Below are positions 34,854 through 44,214 of a DNA stretch of 64,000 nucleotides, piece after piece; position 1 is the stretch's first letter; each line of letters opens with the position of its first letter. Origin of the DNA: Kaistia defluvii. Its GTDB lineage: Bacteria > Pseudomonadota > Alphaproteobacteria > Rhizobiales > Kaistiaceae. A program made the position numbers and the translations under genes. The DNA is taken from positions 99,912 to 163,911 of the forward strand of contig NZ_JAPKNI010000010.1 in assembly GCF_026343955.1 (NCBI RefSeq), in the 5' to 3' direction. The notes under the pieces are model-generated. The model did not search any database, was not told where the DNA came from, and worked only from the letters and a program-made list of their open reading frames with translations.

Positions 34854-34871
34854 TGGTCTGACATCTGATCA
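34854..34871. promoter_or_regulatory. candidate FadR/GntR operator
   Basis: TGGTCTGACATCTGATCA contains TGGTCTGACA, close to the TGGTNNNACCA pattern of FadR-subfamily operators, in an AT-richer stretch about 100 bases upstream of the regulator. The intergenic region 34757-35079 (323 bases) between divergent genes otherwise holds only this, the 34761 palindrome and a small CCGGCTAAGCCGG hairpin near 34986. Confidence 0.4.
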
Positions 34872-35079
34872 TTTCTACAATGGCGCCCTTCGTCAAGGGC
34901 AGGATTTCCGGCAGTTTGCTGCCTCTTTGGGCAGCCGCACGGGTTTCGCGCCCCGCGGCGACGGCAGGCGTGGGCACAAAAATCCGGCTAAGCCGGCAAA
35001 ACTGCGTGATTCTGCGGCTTCTGGCCGAGCCCGTGACCTGCTAGCGTCGGCTGGCGCATGTTGCGCCGGGCGGACGAGC

Positions 35080-35358
35080 ATGAGCGACAAGCCGGACCTT
35101 CAGATCACGCCGACGCGCTTCGAGATGGAGGTCGACGGCCATGTCGCCTTCATCCTCTACCGGATGCAGGGCGACGTGATTGAACTCGTCCACACGGAAG
35201 TGCCGGCCGAACTCGCCGGCCGGGGCGTCGGCACGCAACTGGTGCGCGCCGTGCTCGACAACATCCGCGCCCGCGGCGCCAGGCTGCATCCGCTCTGCCC
35301 CTTCGTGCATGCCTATATCGCGCGCCATCCCGAATATGCCGATCTCGTCACCGACTGA
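35080..35358 (+). CDS. small GNAT-like N-acetyltransferase (YjdJ/PF14542 type)
   Basis: A 92-residue single-domain protein of the GCN5-related N-acetyltransferase-like group. It has the short acetyl-CoA-binding part VPAELAGRGVGTQLVRAVLD and the typical ending LCPFVHAYIARHPEYADLV. ATG 35080 was chosen because it gives the normal family length; the open frame extends upstream without support. The 22-base gap to the oxidoreductase suggests one transcript. Function of the family is poorly known. Confidence 0.9.
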   Translation: MSDKPDLQITPTRFEMEVDGHVAFILYRMQGDVIELVHTEVPAELAGRGVGTQLVRAVLDNIRARGARLHPLCPFVHAYIARHPEYADLVTD

Positions 35359-35380
35359 ATCCAGCCGACCGGAGATACGC

Positions 35381-36763
35381 ATGCCATCCTTTGATGCCAT
35401 CATCATCGGCACCGGCCAGGCCGGGTCGCCGCTTGCCGGCCGGCTGACCGAGGCCGGAATGAGCGTCGCCATCATCGAGCGCAACCGGTTCGGCGGCACC
35501 TGCGTCAACACCGGCTGCACCCCGACCAAGACGCTCGTCGCCAGCGCCAAGACGGCGCAGATGGCGCGCCGCGCCGCCGATTACGGCGTTCTCCTCGACG
35601 GCCCGGTCAAAATCGACATGAAGAAGGTCAAGGCGCGCGCGGACAGCGTCTCCGGCGCCTCGCGCGACGGCATCGGAGCCTGGCTCGACGGCATGGCCAA
35701 CTGCACCGTCTATCGCGGCCATGCCCGCTTCCTGGATGCCAGGCGCGTGCAGGTCGGCGACGACGTGCTCTCGGCCGACAGGATCTTCATCAATGTCGGC
35801 GGCCGCGCCATCCTGCCGGAGATTCCGGGTCTCGCCTCGGTGCCCCATCTCACCAACAGCACGATCCTCGACCTCGATGTCGTTCCCGATCACCTGCTGA
35901 TCATCGGCGGCAGCTATATCGGGCTCGAATTCGCGCAGATCTATCGCCGCTTCGGGGCCAAGGTGACGGTGTTTGAAACCGGACCCCACCTGATCCGCCG
36001 CGAGGACGAGGATATTTCGCGCGCGGTGGCGGAGATCCTGACTGCCGAGGGGATCGACATCGTCACCGGCGCCGCCAACCTCTCGGTCAGCCGGGCGACC
36101 AACGGTTCCGGCAGCATCGCGCTCAGCCATGACGGCCCGAACGGGCTGCAGGCCGTCGGCGGTTCGCACCTGCTCGTCGCCACAGGCCGCCGTCCCAACA
36201 CCGATGATCTCGACGCGGAAAAGGCAGGGATCGCGCTCGATGCGCATGGCTACATCATCGTCGACGACGCGCTCCGCACCAATGTCGACGGCATCTGGGC
36301 GATGGGCGATTGCAACGGCAGGGGCGCCTTCACCCACACCGCCTATAACGACTTCGAGATCGTCGCCGCCAACCTGCTCGACAACGACCCGCGCCGCGTC
36401 AGCGACCGCATCCCGGTCTATGCGCTCTATATCGATCCGCCGCTCGGTCGCGTCGGCCTGACAGAGACCGAGGCGAAGAAGACCGGCCGGAATATCCTGG
36501 TTTCGACCCGGCCGATGGCCCGCGTCAGCCGGGCGATCGAAAAGGGCGAAACGCAGGGTTTCATGAAGATCGTCGCCGACGCCGACAGCGGCGAGATCCT
36601 GGGCGCGGCGCTGCTGGGAACCGGCTGCGACGAGGCGGTGCATTCGCTGATCGACGTCATGTATGCCAAGCGCCCGTTTGAAAAAGTGCGGCGCGGTGTC
36701 CATATTCACCCGACGGTTTCGGAACTGCTTCCGACCATGATGGCCGAGTTCCACCCAGCCTGA
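35381..36763 (+). CDS. FAD-dependent pyridine nucleotide-disulfide oxidoreductase (mercuric-reductase-like)
   Basis: A 460-residue flavoprotein. FAD-binding GTGQAGSPLA at 10-19, redox-active Cys41 and Cys46 in GGTCVNTGCTPTK, a second dinucleotide motif IIGGSYIGLEFAQ for NAD(P)H, the ATGRRPNTDDL and GIWAMGDCNGRGAF segments, and the C-terminal dimerisation domain with catalytic His in VHIHPTVSELLP. It lacks the extra C-terminal Cys pair and the N-terminal HMA domain of true mercuric reductases, so a general disulfide or quinone reductase role is more likely. ATG 35381 follows CCGGAGATAC and gives the proper N-terminus. Confidence 0.93.
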   Translation: MPSFDAIIIGTGQAGSPLAGRLTEAGMSVAIIERNRFGGTCVNTGCTPTKTLVASAKTAQMARRAADYGVLLDGPVKIDMKKVKARADSVSGASRDGIGAWLDGMANCTVYRGHARFLDARRVQVGDDVLSADRIFINVGGRAILPEIPGLASVPHLTNSTILDLDVVPDHLLIIGGSYIGLEFAQIYRRFGAKVTVFETGPHLIRREDEDISRAVAEILTAEGIDIVTGAANLSVSRATNGSGSIALSHDGPNGLQAVGGSHLLVATGRRPNTDDLDAEKAGIALDAHGYIIVDDALRTNVDGIWAMGDCNGRGAFTHTAYNDFEIVAANLLDNDPRRVSDRIPVYALYIDPPLGRVGLTETEAKKTGRNILVSTRPMARVSRAIEKGETQGFMKIVADADSGEILGAALLGTGCDEAVHSLIDVMYAKRPFEKVRRGVHIHPTVSELLPTMMAEFHPA

Positions 36764-36904
36764 CGTTGCCGCCGGCACCCTTCCCAGGGTTGCAGGGATC
36801 GCCTTTCGCTGACGGGCGGTAGTGGCGCGAGGGCCTATGTATGGTAAATGTTAAGGATAGTCTCATAGAGACAGGAGCGTATAGGCCGAAGTAGCGTTCC
36901 GGCG

Positions 36905-38893
36905 ATGTGTATGGGTGTAGTACCGTTGAAAGTCTCTCTTCTCCCGCCGCGCGGCAAACGTTTGCGGCGCCGGTTGCACCAGACTCTCGCCTCGGCCCTT
37001 GTCCTGATTATGGTGGGCTCGTCGGCGGGCTACGCCCAGGATGGCGGATTTTTCAGCGGAATCCGGTCGTTCTTCGGCAAGACCAAGGAAGAGCCGGTCG
37101 CCGACGCCGTCCCCTACAAGCCGACGATCAACGTCATCGACGCCCCACGCTCGCTGCGCAAGGCGATCGCCGCCGCCTCCAATCTCAACTCGATGAAGAA
37201 GTCGCCGCCTTCGGGCGCGGCCGGGCTGCTGCGCCGCGCGCGCGCCGACATCGACCAGATCACCGCCGCCCTCTACGCCAACGGCTATTATGCCGGCACC
37301 ATCCGCATCACCATCGCCGGCCGCGATATTGACGCGCCCGATATCCTGCAGGTGATCGAGGCGGCGCGTCCGGCCGGGCCGGTGCCCGTCCAGGTCGACG
37401 TCACCACGGGGCCGCTGTTCCATTTCGGCGAGATCACGCTGGTCGATGCCGATCGTCACCGGCCGCTCGCCATGGCGCCGACGCTGAAGAGCCTTCGCCT
37501 GCTGCCGGGCGACGAGGCGAAGTCGACTTCCATCCTCGACGCCGAGGGCCGGATTGCCGAATTCTATCGCAAGGAAGGCCATGCCTTCGCCAAGGTCGTC
37601 GACAAGGACGTGGTCGCCGACCACGCGACCAACCTCGTCAACGTCACTTATGTCGTCAGCCCCGGCCCGGCGGTTGCCTTTGGCCAGGTCACGGTCTCCG
37701 GCACGGAGAAGGTGCGGCCGTCCTTCGTCCAGGAACGCGTGCGCATCATCCCGGGCGAGATGTTCTCGCCGCAGCGCCTGGCCGACACGCGCAAGTCTCT
37801 GCTGAAATACGAGGCGTTCTCCGGCGTTCGGGTCGTCGAGGGCACCAAGCTCGACGCCAATGGCCGCCTGCCGGTCGATGTCGAGGTCACCGAGCGCAAG
37901 CCGCGCTATATCGGCTTCGGCGCCAAATACTCCTCGACCGACGGTTCGTCGATCAATGCCTTCTGGGGCCACCGCAACCTGTTCGGCGGCGCCGAGACAT
38001 TGCGCCTGGACGGTCAGGTCTCGTGGTTCGGCGGCAAGTCCGAGGCGGTGCCCGACGCCAATCCGCTCGGCTATCGCTTCGCCGCCACCTTCGGCAAACC
38101 CGGCATCTGGACGCCGATCGACGATCTCGTCGCCCAGGCGGCGGTCCTGCGCGAGGTGACCGACGCCTATGTCCGCGAGGGCGTGACCTTCACGGGCGGC
38201 GTTCGCCGCAACTACAGCGACCAGTTCTCGGTCCAGGTCGGCCTCGATCTCGAGCAGTCGCACGTCCAGGACACCAACGGTTCGCGCGACGACACCATCG
38301 TCGGCGTGCCGATCGACGTCGCCTACGACACCACCGACAATGCGCTCGATCCCTCCAAGGGCATCCGCGCCAGCGGCACGTTCGAGCCCTTCGCCTATCT
38401 CGGCCAGGCCAGCGCCGGCCCGATGATGTTCAAGGGTTCGCTGTCGGCCTATCGCGCCTTCGACGAGGACAAGCGCTATATCCTCGCCGGCAAGATCTCG
38501 GCCGGCACGATCTTCGGCGCCGACCTGCTCGACGTTCCGCCGCAGCGCCGTTTCTATGTCGGCGGCGGCGGCTCGCTGCGAGGCTATGATTATCAGTCGG
38601 CGAGCCCGCGCAATGCCGATGGCGACATCATCGGCGGCCTCAGCTTCGTCACCGCCTCCGTCGAGGCGCGGGTGAAGATCACGGACACGATCGGCCTCGT
38701 CCCGTTCATCGACATCGGCGCCGCCTCGGAAGGCTCGGTGCCGGATCTGGGCGACCTGCGCTATGCCGCGGGCCTCGGTCTGCGCTATTATACCGGCATC
38801 GGTCCTGTCCGGCTTGATGTCGCCATTCCGCTCAATCCTGAGCCCGACGATGCCGGTTACGGCATCTATATAAGCCTTGGACAATCCTTCTGA
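36905..38893 (+). CDS. tamA: autotransporter assembly complex protein TamA (Omp85 family)
   Basis: A 662-residue outer-membrane protein. A long signal sequence (HQTLASALVLIMVG core) is cut near residue 44 (AGYA/QDGG). POTRA-like domains follow (for example ALYANGYYAGTIRITIAG and EFYRKEGHAFAKVV), then a 16-stranded barrel with the loop-6 motif SLRGYDYQ and a C-terminal strand ending YISLGQSF, whose last Phe is the outer-membrane insertion signal. ATG 36905 is followed by another at 36911; either gives the same signal. It forms the TAM complex with the next gene, whose start overlaps the stop by one base, and helps insert outer-membrane proteins or move lipids. Confidence 0.94.
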   Translation: MCMGVVPLKVSLLPPRGKRLRRRLHQTLASALVLIMVGSSAGYAQDGGFFSGIRSFFGKTKEEPVADAVPYKPTINVIDAPRSLRKAIAAASNLNSMKKSPPSGAAGLLRRARADIDQITAALYANGYYAGTIRITIAGRDIDAPDILQVIEAARPAGPVPVQVDVTTGPLFHFGEITLVDADRHRPLAMAPTLKSLRLLPGDEAKSTSILDAEGRIAEFYRKEGHAFAKVVDKDVVADHATNLVNVTYVVSPGPAVAFGQVTVSGTEKVRPSFVQERVRIIPGEMFSPQRLADTRKSLLKYEAFSGVRVVEGTKLDANGRLPVDVEVTERKPRYIGFGAKYSSTDGSSINAFWGHRNLFGGAETLRLDGQVSWFGGKSEAVPDANPLGYRFAATFGKPGIWTPIDDLVAQAAVLREVTDAYVREGVTFTGGVRRNYSDQFSVQVGLDLEQSHVQDTNGSRDDTIVGVPIDVAYDTTDNALDPSKGIRASGTFEPFAYLGQASAGPMMFKGSLSAYRAFDEDKRYILAGKISAGTIFGADLLDVPPQRRFYVGGGGSLRGYDYQSASPRNADGDIIGGLSFVTASVEARVKITDTIGLVPFIDIGAASEGSVPDLGDLRYAAGLGLRYYTGIGPVRLDVAIPLNPEPDDAGYGIYISLGQSF

Positions 38894-41800
38894 TGCCCCG
38901 CGCCCTCACCATCCTGCGTTGGCTCGGCTTCGGTTTCATCGCCGTCCTGCTCACGCTCGTCGCCCTGTTCGGTTTCCTGCAGACCGGGCCCGGCCTGCGC
39001 ATGCTCGCCAATGTCGGTAGCCGGCTTGCCAGCAGTGACGGGCTGACTGTCCGGATCGAAGGCATTTCCGGCTTCGTGCCGTCCGACATGAGCGTCGCGC
39101 GCATCGACGTCGCCGACGCCACGGGTCCGTTCGCCCAGATCGAAAACCTGCGTCTAGCCTGGCATCCGATGTCGCTGCTTTCCGGCAAGGTGGCGATCAG
39201 CGATCTCGCCGCCGACCGGGTCGCGGTCTCGCGCAAGCCCATGCTGCCGCCCTCGACGTCGACGTCGTCCGGCAATGGCCTTCCGTTCATCCGCATCGCG
39301 CTCGATCAGCTCGATATCGCCCGGATCGAGATTGGCGAGCCGGTGCTTGGCATGGCGGCGGTTCTCCGCCTGCAGGCCTCGGCCCGCCTGGTCGATCCGG
39401 CCGAAGGGCTGGCGCTCGATTTCGCGCTGGTGCGCGAGGACGCGCCCGGCGAGATCAAGGGCCGCGCCCGCTATGCGCCGGGCGACGGCACGGATTCGCT
39501 CTATCTCGACGTGACCGCCAGCGAGCCGGCCGGCGGCCTGGTCGCGCGGCTGGCGCAGATCGAGGGGCTTCCCGCCCTGTCGCTGTCGGTCAAGGGCAAT
39601 GCGCCGCTCGACAATTGGGACGGCCGCATCGCGCTCGACGCGGGCGCCGCCGGCCATCTCGGCGGAACCGCCGCCATCAAGCAGGTCGAGAATGGCCGCC
39701 GCGTCATGCTCGATCTCACCGGCGAGATCGCCGGCCTGGTGCCACCCGATATCCGGCCGCTGTTCAGCGGGCAGACGACGCTGATCGGCTCGGCCATCGT
39801 CGAGCCGGAAGGGCGCATTGCGCTCGAAGGTCTGAACGCCACCGCCGCCGGCTTCGGCCTGGCGCTGGTCGGCCAGCTCGACACCTCTGCCAGGACCGCC
39901 GATCTGAAGCTCGATCTGGTGGGCGGCGACCCGTCCCATTTCGCCGCCTTCGCGCCGGGCGTCACCTGGTCCGGCTGGCGCCTGAACGCCGCCGTGACGG
40001 GCGCCTTCGCCTCGCCCTCGGTCGACGCGACGCTGACCGCGCAGAATCTTTCCGGCGCCGGTTATGGCGCCGCCGATATCAGCCTCGTCGCCAAGACCAC
40101 CCCCGCCGCCGGCGGGCTCGCCTTCACCGTCGATGGCAATGCCGCCGGCCTGACCGCCGAGGATCCGAAGGTTGCCGCCGCCCTCGGCAAGACCGCGAAG
40201 CTCTCCGCCGCCGGTTCGCTCGGCGAAGCTGGCCCGGTGCTGACCGACGCCAAGGTCACGCTGGAGCCGCTCGACCTCGCCTTCACCGGCACGGCGGCGC
40301 CGAAATCCGTCCAGGGCGCGCTGCGCCTCGACCGGCTCAACCTCGCCGCCTTCTCCGGGCTCGCCGGTCGGCCGCTTTCGGGCAGCGCCGTGCTCGACGC
40401 CAAGATCGATGCCGACCCCTCGACCCGCCGCATCGCGCTCGACCTCGACGGCTCGTCCAAGGCGATCACCACGGGCATCGCCCAGGTCGACGATTTCTTC
40501 GCCGGCGAGAGCCGGATCAAGGGCGCGGTATCGCTGGCCGAGGATGGCCGCATCGCCGTCAACGGTCTGACGCTCGCGGCCAAGGGCCTCGATGTCGCGG
40601 TCGATGGCGGCATCGAGAAATCCGCCGCCGACCTGACCGCGCGGGTCAAGCTCGCCAACCTGAAGCAGTTCGATCCCCGCATCTCCGGGGCTGCCAATGC
40701 CGACCTCCGCTTCACCGGCGGGCTCGATGCGCTCGGTCTCACCGGCAAGGTCTCGATTCCGTCCGGCGTCGCCATGGACAAGCCGATCGAGAACCTGACG
40801 CTTTCGGTCGATCTCACGGATCTGACGGGTCGCCCCGGCGGCACGGTGGCGCTGGACGGCAAGCTGGCAGGCAAGCCCGCCAAGGGCGGCGCGACGCTGA
40901 CCTCGCTTGCCGATGGCGGCCGGCGTCTCGACGATCTCGACCTGGCGATCGGCGGCGTCCGCGCCGAGGGCGCGGCTGCGCTGGCCGCTTCCGGCCTGAT
41001 CGACGGCAAGATCACCATTGCCGCCTCCAACCTCGCCGACCTCTCGGCGCTGATCCTGACCGACATCGCCGGCAAGCTGGATGCGACCGTCGTGCTCGAT
41101 GCGTCGAACGGCGCCCAGCGCGTCGCGATCGACGCCAAGGCGCAGGGCATCGACGTCGCCGGCAACCGGGTCGACCGGGCCGACATCAATGCCCGTATCG
41201 CGGATCTTTTCGGCACACCGGTGATCGACGGCAAGGCCGTGCTGGGCGGCGTCCGCGCCGGCGGCCAGGTCATCGAGAGCGCCACCGTGACGGCGAAGAG
41301 CGCCGGCACCGCCACCGACGTGACGCTCGACACCGCGCTGCTCGGCTCCAGCATCAACGGCAAGGCGCGCATCTCGCCCGCCGGCGCCGATACCAATATC
41401 CGCCTCGATGCGCTGAAGATCGCCCGCGCCGGGACCAATGTGACGCTGTCGGCGCCCTCCAACATCACCATCGCCAAGGGCGGCGTCTCGATCGACCGGC
41501 TGGCGCTGGTGACCGGAGACGGCCGCGCCACGATCAGCGGCAAGGCCGGCGAGACGCTCGACCTGAATGTCGACCTGCGCAACCTGCCGCTGTCGCTGGC
41601 CTCGCTCGCCGCGCCGACGCTCGACATGCGGGGCACGCTGAGCGGCACCGCGCGCATCACCGGCAAGGCGACCGCGCCGGCCGGCGATTACGATCTCAAG
41701 GTGGCAAAACTCACCAATGGCGACATCGCCCGCGCCGGCCTCGGCCCGTTCGATATTTCCGCGCGGGGACAACTGAACGGCGGCCGCGTCGGCGTTCAGG

Positions 41801-43194
41801 CGACCATCAACGCGCCTTCGGTTTCCGGCCTGACGATCAACGGGTCGGTGCCGATCGCCGCCGGCGACCTGGACCTGAAGATCAAGGGCGCGATCGACCT
41901 CGCCATCGCCAATACCGCGCTGGCCACCTCCGGCGGCAATCTGCGCGGCAAGGCGGTGGTGGACGCGGCGCTTGGCGGTCCGACTTCGGCGCCGCGCGCT
42001 TCCGGCTCCATCCGCGTCTCGGGCGCCAGCTACAACGACTCGCTGAATGGCATTGCGCTTTCCAACATCGAGGCGGTGCTGACCGGCTCCGACCGCGCGG
42101 TCACGGTTTCGTCCTTCTCAGCCCAGACCATCCAGGGCGGCCGCATCGTCGGCAAGGGCAATGTCGCGCTCGACCCGGCGCAGGGCTTCCCGGCCGCCGT
42201 CGAGATGACGCTGCAGAGGGCGACGCTGGTCTCCAGCGACCTGATGCGCCTCGTCGCCGACGGAAAGATCAACATCGAGGGCCCCGTCGCGACCCGACCG
42301 AAGATCGCCGGCCAGATCAATGTCCGCAGCCTCGACATCAACATTCCGGACAAGATCTCCGGCGGCATCGATCCGCTCGATGTGCGCCACGTCAACACCG
42401 GCGGCAAGCAGCAGGTGAAAGGCGGCATCCGCGCCCAGGCGCAGAACCGAGCCAACGCCACGGCCAGGAAGAAGGCCAAGGCGCCGAGCCCGTTCGTCGC
42501 CGATCTCGACCTCAAGGTCTCGGCCCCCAATGGCGTATTCGTGCGCGGCATGGGCATGGACGCGGAGTTCGGCGGCGACCTGACGCTGCGCGGCACCACG
42601 GCCGACATGATCACTCTGGGCGGCTTCAACCTGCGGCGCGGACGCTTCAGCATCGTCGGCCGCCAGCTCACCTTCACCGAGGGCACCATCACCTTCAATG
42701 GCAGCCTCGATCCCGAGCTGAACTTCAAGGCGGACACGTCGGGCGGCGATGTGGTCGCCAGCATCATCATTGCCGGCAACGCCTCGGCGCCGGAGGTGAG
42801 CTTCACCTCGACGCCGACCCTGCCGCAGGACGAGGTGATCGCCCGTCTGCTGTTCGGCCGTTCGATCAGCACGCTGACCGCCGGCCAGGCGCTGCAGGTG
42901 GCGCAGACGGTGGCGCAGTTCTCCGGCGGCGGGCCGGGCGTGGTCGATTCGATCCGCCGCTCGCTCGGCGTCGATGCGCTCAACATCGGCACGGATTCGA
43001 CCGGCAAGGGTGGCCAGATCGGCGCCGGCAAGCGGCTGAACGACAAGATCTATGTCGGCGTCCAGCAGGGCACGACGCCGGATTCGAGCAAGGTCACGGT
43101 CGATGTCGACGTGACCCGCAACATCCGCATCCAGGGCGCAGCGGGCGCCGACGGCTCGAACGAGATCGGCATCGGCGCGCAGTGGGACTATTGA
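38893..43194 (+). CDS. tamB: translocation and assembly module protein TamB (DUF490)
   Basis: A 1433-residue inner-membrane-anchored periplasmic protein. One N-terminal membrane segment (LGFGFIAVLLTLVALFGFL) is followed by a very long repetitive beta structure rich in Gly, Ala, Asp and Leu, and a C-terminal DUF490 domain (about 1050-1433) with TLRGTTADMITLGGFNLRRG, FSIVGRQLTFTEGTITF and a final strand IGIGAQWDY. TamB bridges the two membranes and cooperates with TamA. The two genes share one base (TGATG), so they are coupled. Its length is at the upper end for the family. Confidence 0.95.
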   Translation: MPRALTILRWLGFGFIAVLLTLVALFGFLQTGPGLRMLANVGSRLASSDGLTVRIEGISGFVPSDMSVARIDVADATGPFAQIENLRLAWHPMSLLSGKVAISDLAADRVAVSRKPMLPPSTSTSSGNGLPFIRIALDQLDIARIEIGEPVLGMAAVLRLQASARLVDPAEGLALDFALVREDAPGEIKGRARYAPGDGTDSLYLDVTASEPAGGLVARLAQIEGLPALSLSVKGNAPLDNWDGRIALDAGAAGHLGGTAAIKQVENGRRVMLDLTGEIAGLVPPDIRPLFSGQTTLIGSAIVEPEGRIALEGLNATAAGFGLALVGQLDTSARTADLKLDLVGGDPSHFAAFAPGVTWSGWRLNAAVTGAFASPSVDATLTAQNLSGAGYGAADISLVAKTTPAAGGLAFTVDGNAAGLTAEDPKVAAALGKTAKLSAAGSLGEAGPVLTDAKVTLEPLDLAFTGTAAPKSVQGALRLDRLNLAAFSGLAGRPLSGSAVLDAKIDADPSTRRIALDLDGSSKAITTGIAQVDDFFAGESRIKGAVSLAEDGRIAVNGLTLAAKGLDVAVDGGIEKSAADLTARVKLANLKQFDPRISGAANADLRFTGGLDALGLTGKVSIPSGVAMDKPIENLTLSVDLTDLTGRPGGTVALDGKLAGKPAKGGATLTSLADGGRRLDDLDLAIGGVRAEGAAALAASGLIDGKITIAASNLADLSALILTDIAGKLDATVVLDASNGAQRVAIDAKAQGIDVAGNRVDRADINARIADLFGTPVIDGKAVLGGVRAGGQVIESATVTAKSAGTATDVTLDTALLGSSINGKARISPAGADTNIRLDALKIARAGTNVTLSAPSNITIAKGGVSIDRLALVTGDGRATISGKAGETLDLNVDLRNLPLSLASLAAPTLDMRGTLSGTARITGKATAPAGDYDLKVAKLTNGDIARAGLGPFDISARGQLNGGRVGVQATINAPSVSGLTINGSVPIAAGDLDLKIKGAIDLAIANTALATSGGNLRGKAVVDAALGGPTSAPRASGSIRVSGASYNDSLNGIALSNIEAVLTGSDRAVTVSSFSAQTIQGGRIVGKGNVALDPAQGFPAAVEMTLQRATLVSSDLMRLVADGKINIEGPVATRPKIAGQINVRSLDINIPDKISGGIDPLDVRHVNTGGKQQVKGGIRAQAQNRANATARKKAKAPSPFVADLDLKVSAPNGVFVRGMGMDAEFGGDLTLRGTTADMITLGGFNLRRGRFSIVGRQLTFTEGTITFNGSLDPELNFKADTSGGDVVASIIIAGNASAPEVSFTSTPTLPQDEVIARLLFGRSISTLTAGQALQVAQTVAQFSGGGPGVVDSIRRSLGVDALNIGTDSTGKGGQIGAGKRLNDKIYVGVQQGTTPDSSKVTVDVDVTRNIRIQGAAGADGSNEIGIGAQWDY

Positions 43195-43207
43195 GGGCGG
43201 GGCTCGC

Positions 43208-43345
43208 GACCCTCACCCCAGCCCTCTCCCGCGCGGGAGAGGGGGCGCGATCGTGCCCGTCGCGGCATTCCGCTTGGTGCGGTGTTGAAGACACCCACAG
43301 GCCAAAATCCCTCGCCCGCCTGCGGGAGAGGGTAGGGTGAGGGCC
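43208..43345. repeat. intergenic palindromic repeat, family C, full copy
   Basis: Left ACCCTCACCCCAGCCCTCTC with its own CTCCCGC/GCGGGAG hairpin, and right CCCTCGCCCGCC then TGCGGGAGAGGGTAGGGTGA, inverted relative to each other, over about 138 bases. It lies between convergent genes, TamB and an SDR. Related copies are at 25660, 61160 and 63770. Confidence 0.75.
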
Positions 43346-43356
43346 TTGCTTGGCCT

Positions 43357-44166
43357 TTACCCCGGGAACAGCGTCAGGCCGCCATCGACGCGGATTACCT
43401 GGCCGTTGATGAACTTCGAGCCGGGGCCTGCCAGGAACGCCACGGCGTCGGCGATCTCGGACGGTTCGGCGTAGCGGTTGAACGACTTGCCCGACGAATC
43501 CATCTTCACCGGGTCGACGACACGGGTCGCCTGGAAGCGGGCCGATTTGGTCGGGCCGGGGCTCACCGCGTTGATCCGCACGCCCTCTTCATAGAGTTCC
43601 TTGGCGAGGCAGCGCGTGTAGTGCACGACAGCCGCCTTCAGCGTCGAATAGACGACTTCCGGCGAGCAGCCCATATGCGCCGCCGCCGAGGCGATGTTGA
43701 TCACCGAGCCGCTGCCGGCCTTGACCATCGCCGGCACGAAGGCCTGGCAGACCAGCATGGTGCCGATCAGGTTGTTGTTGGTCAGTACCTGGATGTCCTC
43801 GAACGAGATGTGGAGCGCGTCGTTCGGCTTCGGCTTGTTGCCGGAGGCGCCGATATCGCCGCCGGCGCAATTGACCAGCACGTTGACCGTGCCGAGCTTA
43901 GCCTCGATTTCCTCCTTCATCTTCTGGACGGCGGCGGGGTCGCCGATATTGCCGGTGACGGCGACGGTGCGAACGCCATGCTTGGCGATCTCGGCGGCGA
44001 CTTCGCCCAGGTCCTTGGCCTCGCCATACTTGGCCGGTCCCGTCCATTCGAGGTCATGGATGGCGACGTCGGCGCCCAGGCTCGCCAGCTTCTCGGCCAT
44101 GGTGCGGCCCAGGCCGCGGCCCGAGCCGGTGACGAAGATGATCTTTCCGGCGAGTTCCTTGCTCAT
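43357..44166 (-). CDS. SDR family oxidoreductase
   Basis: A 269-residue SDR: TGSGRGLG at 13-20, an NCAGG variant of the NNAG motif, IASAAAHMG with the catalytic Ser, and Tyr-xxx-Lys in VVYSTLKAAV; VDGGLTLFPG closes the protein. The His-Asp-Leu-Glu stretch after the second strand (IHDLEWTGP) leaves the coenzyme open. It is last in the seven-gene run that begins with the binding protein at 50545, 48 bases after the isomerase stop, and probably oxidises an intermediate of the imported sugar. Confidence 0.92.
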   Translation of the reverse strand: MSKELAGKIIFVTGSGRGLGRTMAEKLASLGADVAIHDLEWTGPAKYGEAKDLGEVAAEIAKHGVRTVAVTGNIGDPAAVQKMKEEIEAKLGTVNVLVNCAGGDIGASGNKPKPNDALHISFEDIQVLTNNNLIGTMLVCQAFVPAMVKAGSGSVINIASAAAHMGCSPEVVYSTLKAAVVHYTRCLAKELYEEGVRINAVSPGPTKSARFQATRVVDPVKMDSSGKSFNRYAEPSEIADAVAFLAGPGSKFINGQVIRVDGGLTLFPG

Positions 44167-44214
44167 TTGCGAGCTCCTTCTGGATTTCGGTGTCGAGGGA
44201 ATGGATTGCGAAGG

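Noticed and set aside
35381..36763. True mercuric reductase (merA)
   Set aside because: No HMA domain, no C-terminal Cys pair and no other mer genes.
39154..41772. Very long minus-strand open frame (over 800 codons) opposite TamB
   Set aside because: It is antisense to a clear DUF490 protein; its translation is Arg/Gly/Asp-rich low-complexity sequence typical of GC-rich shadow frames.
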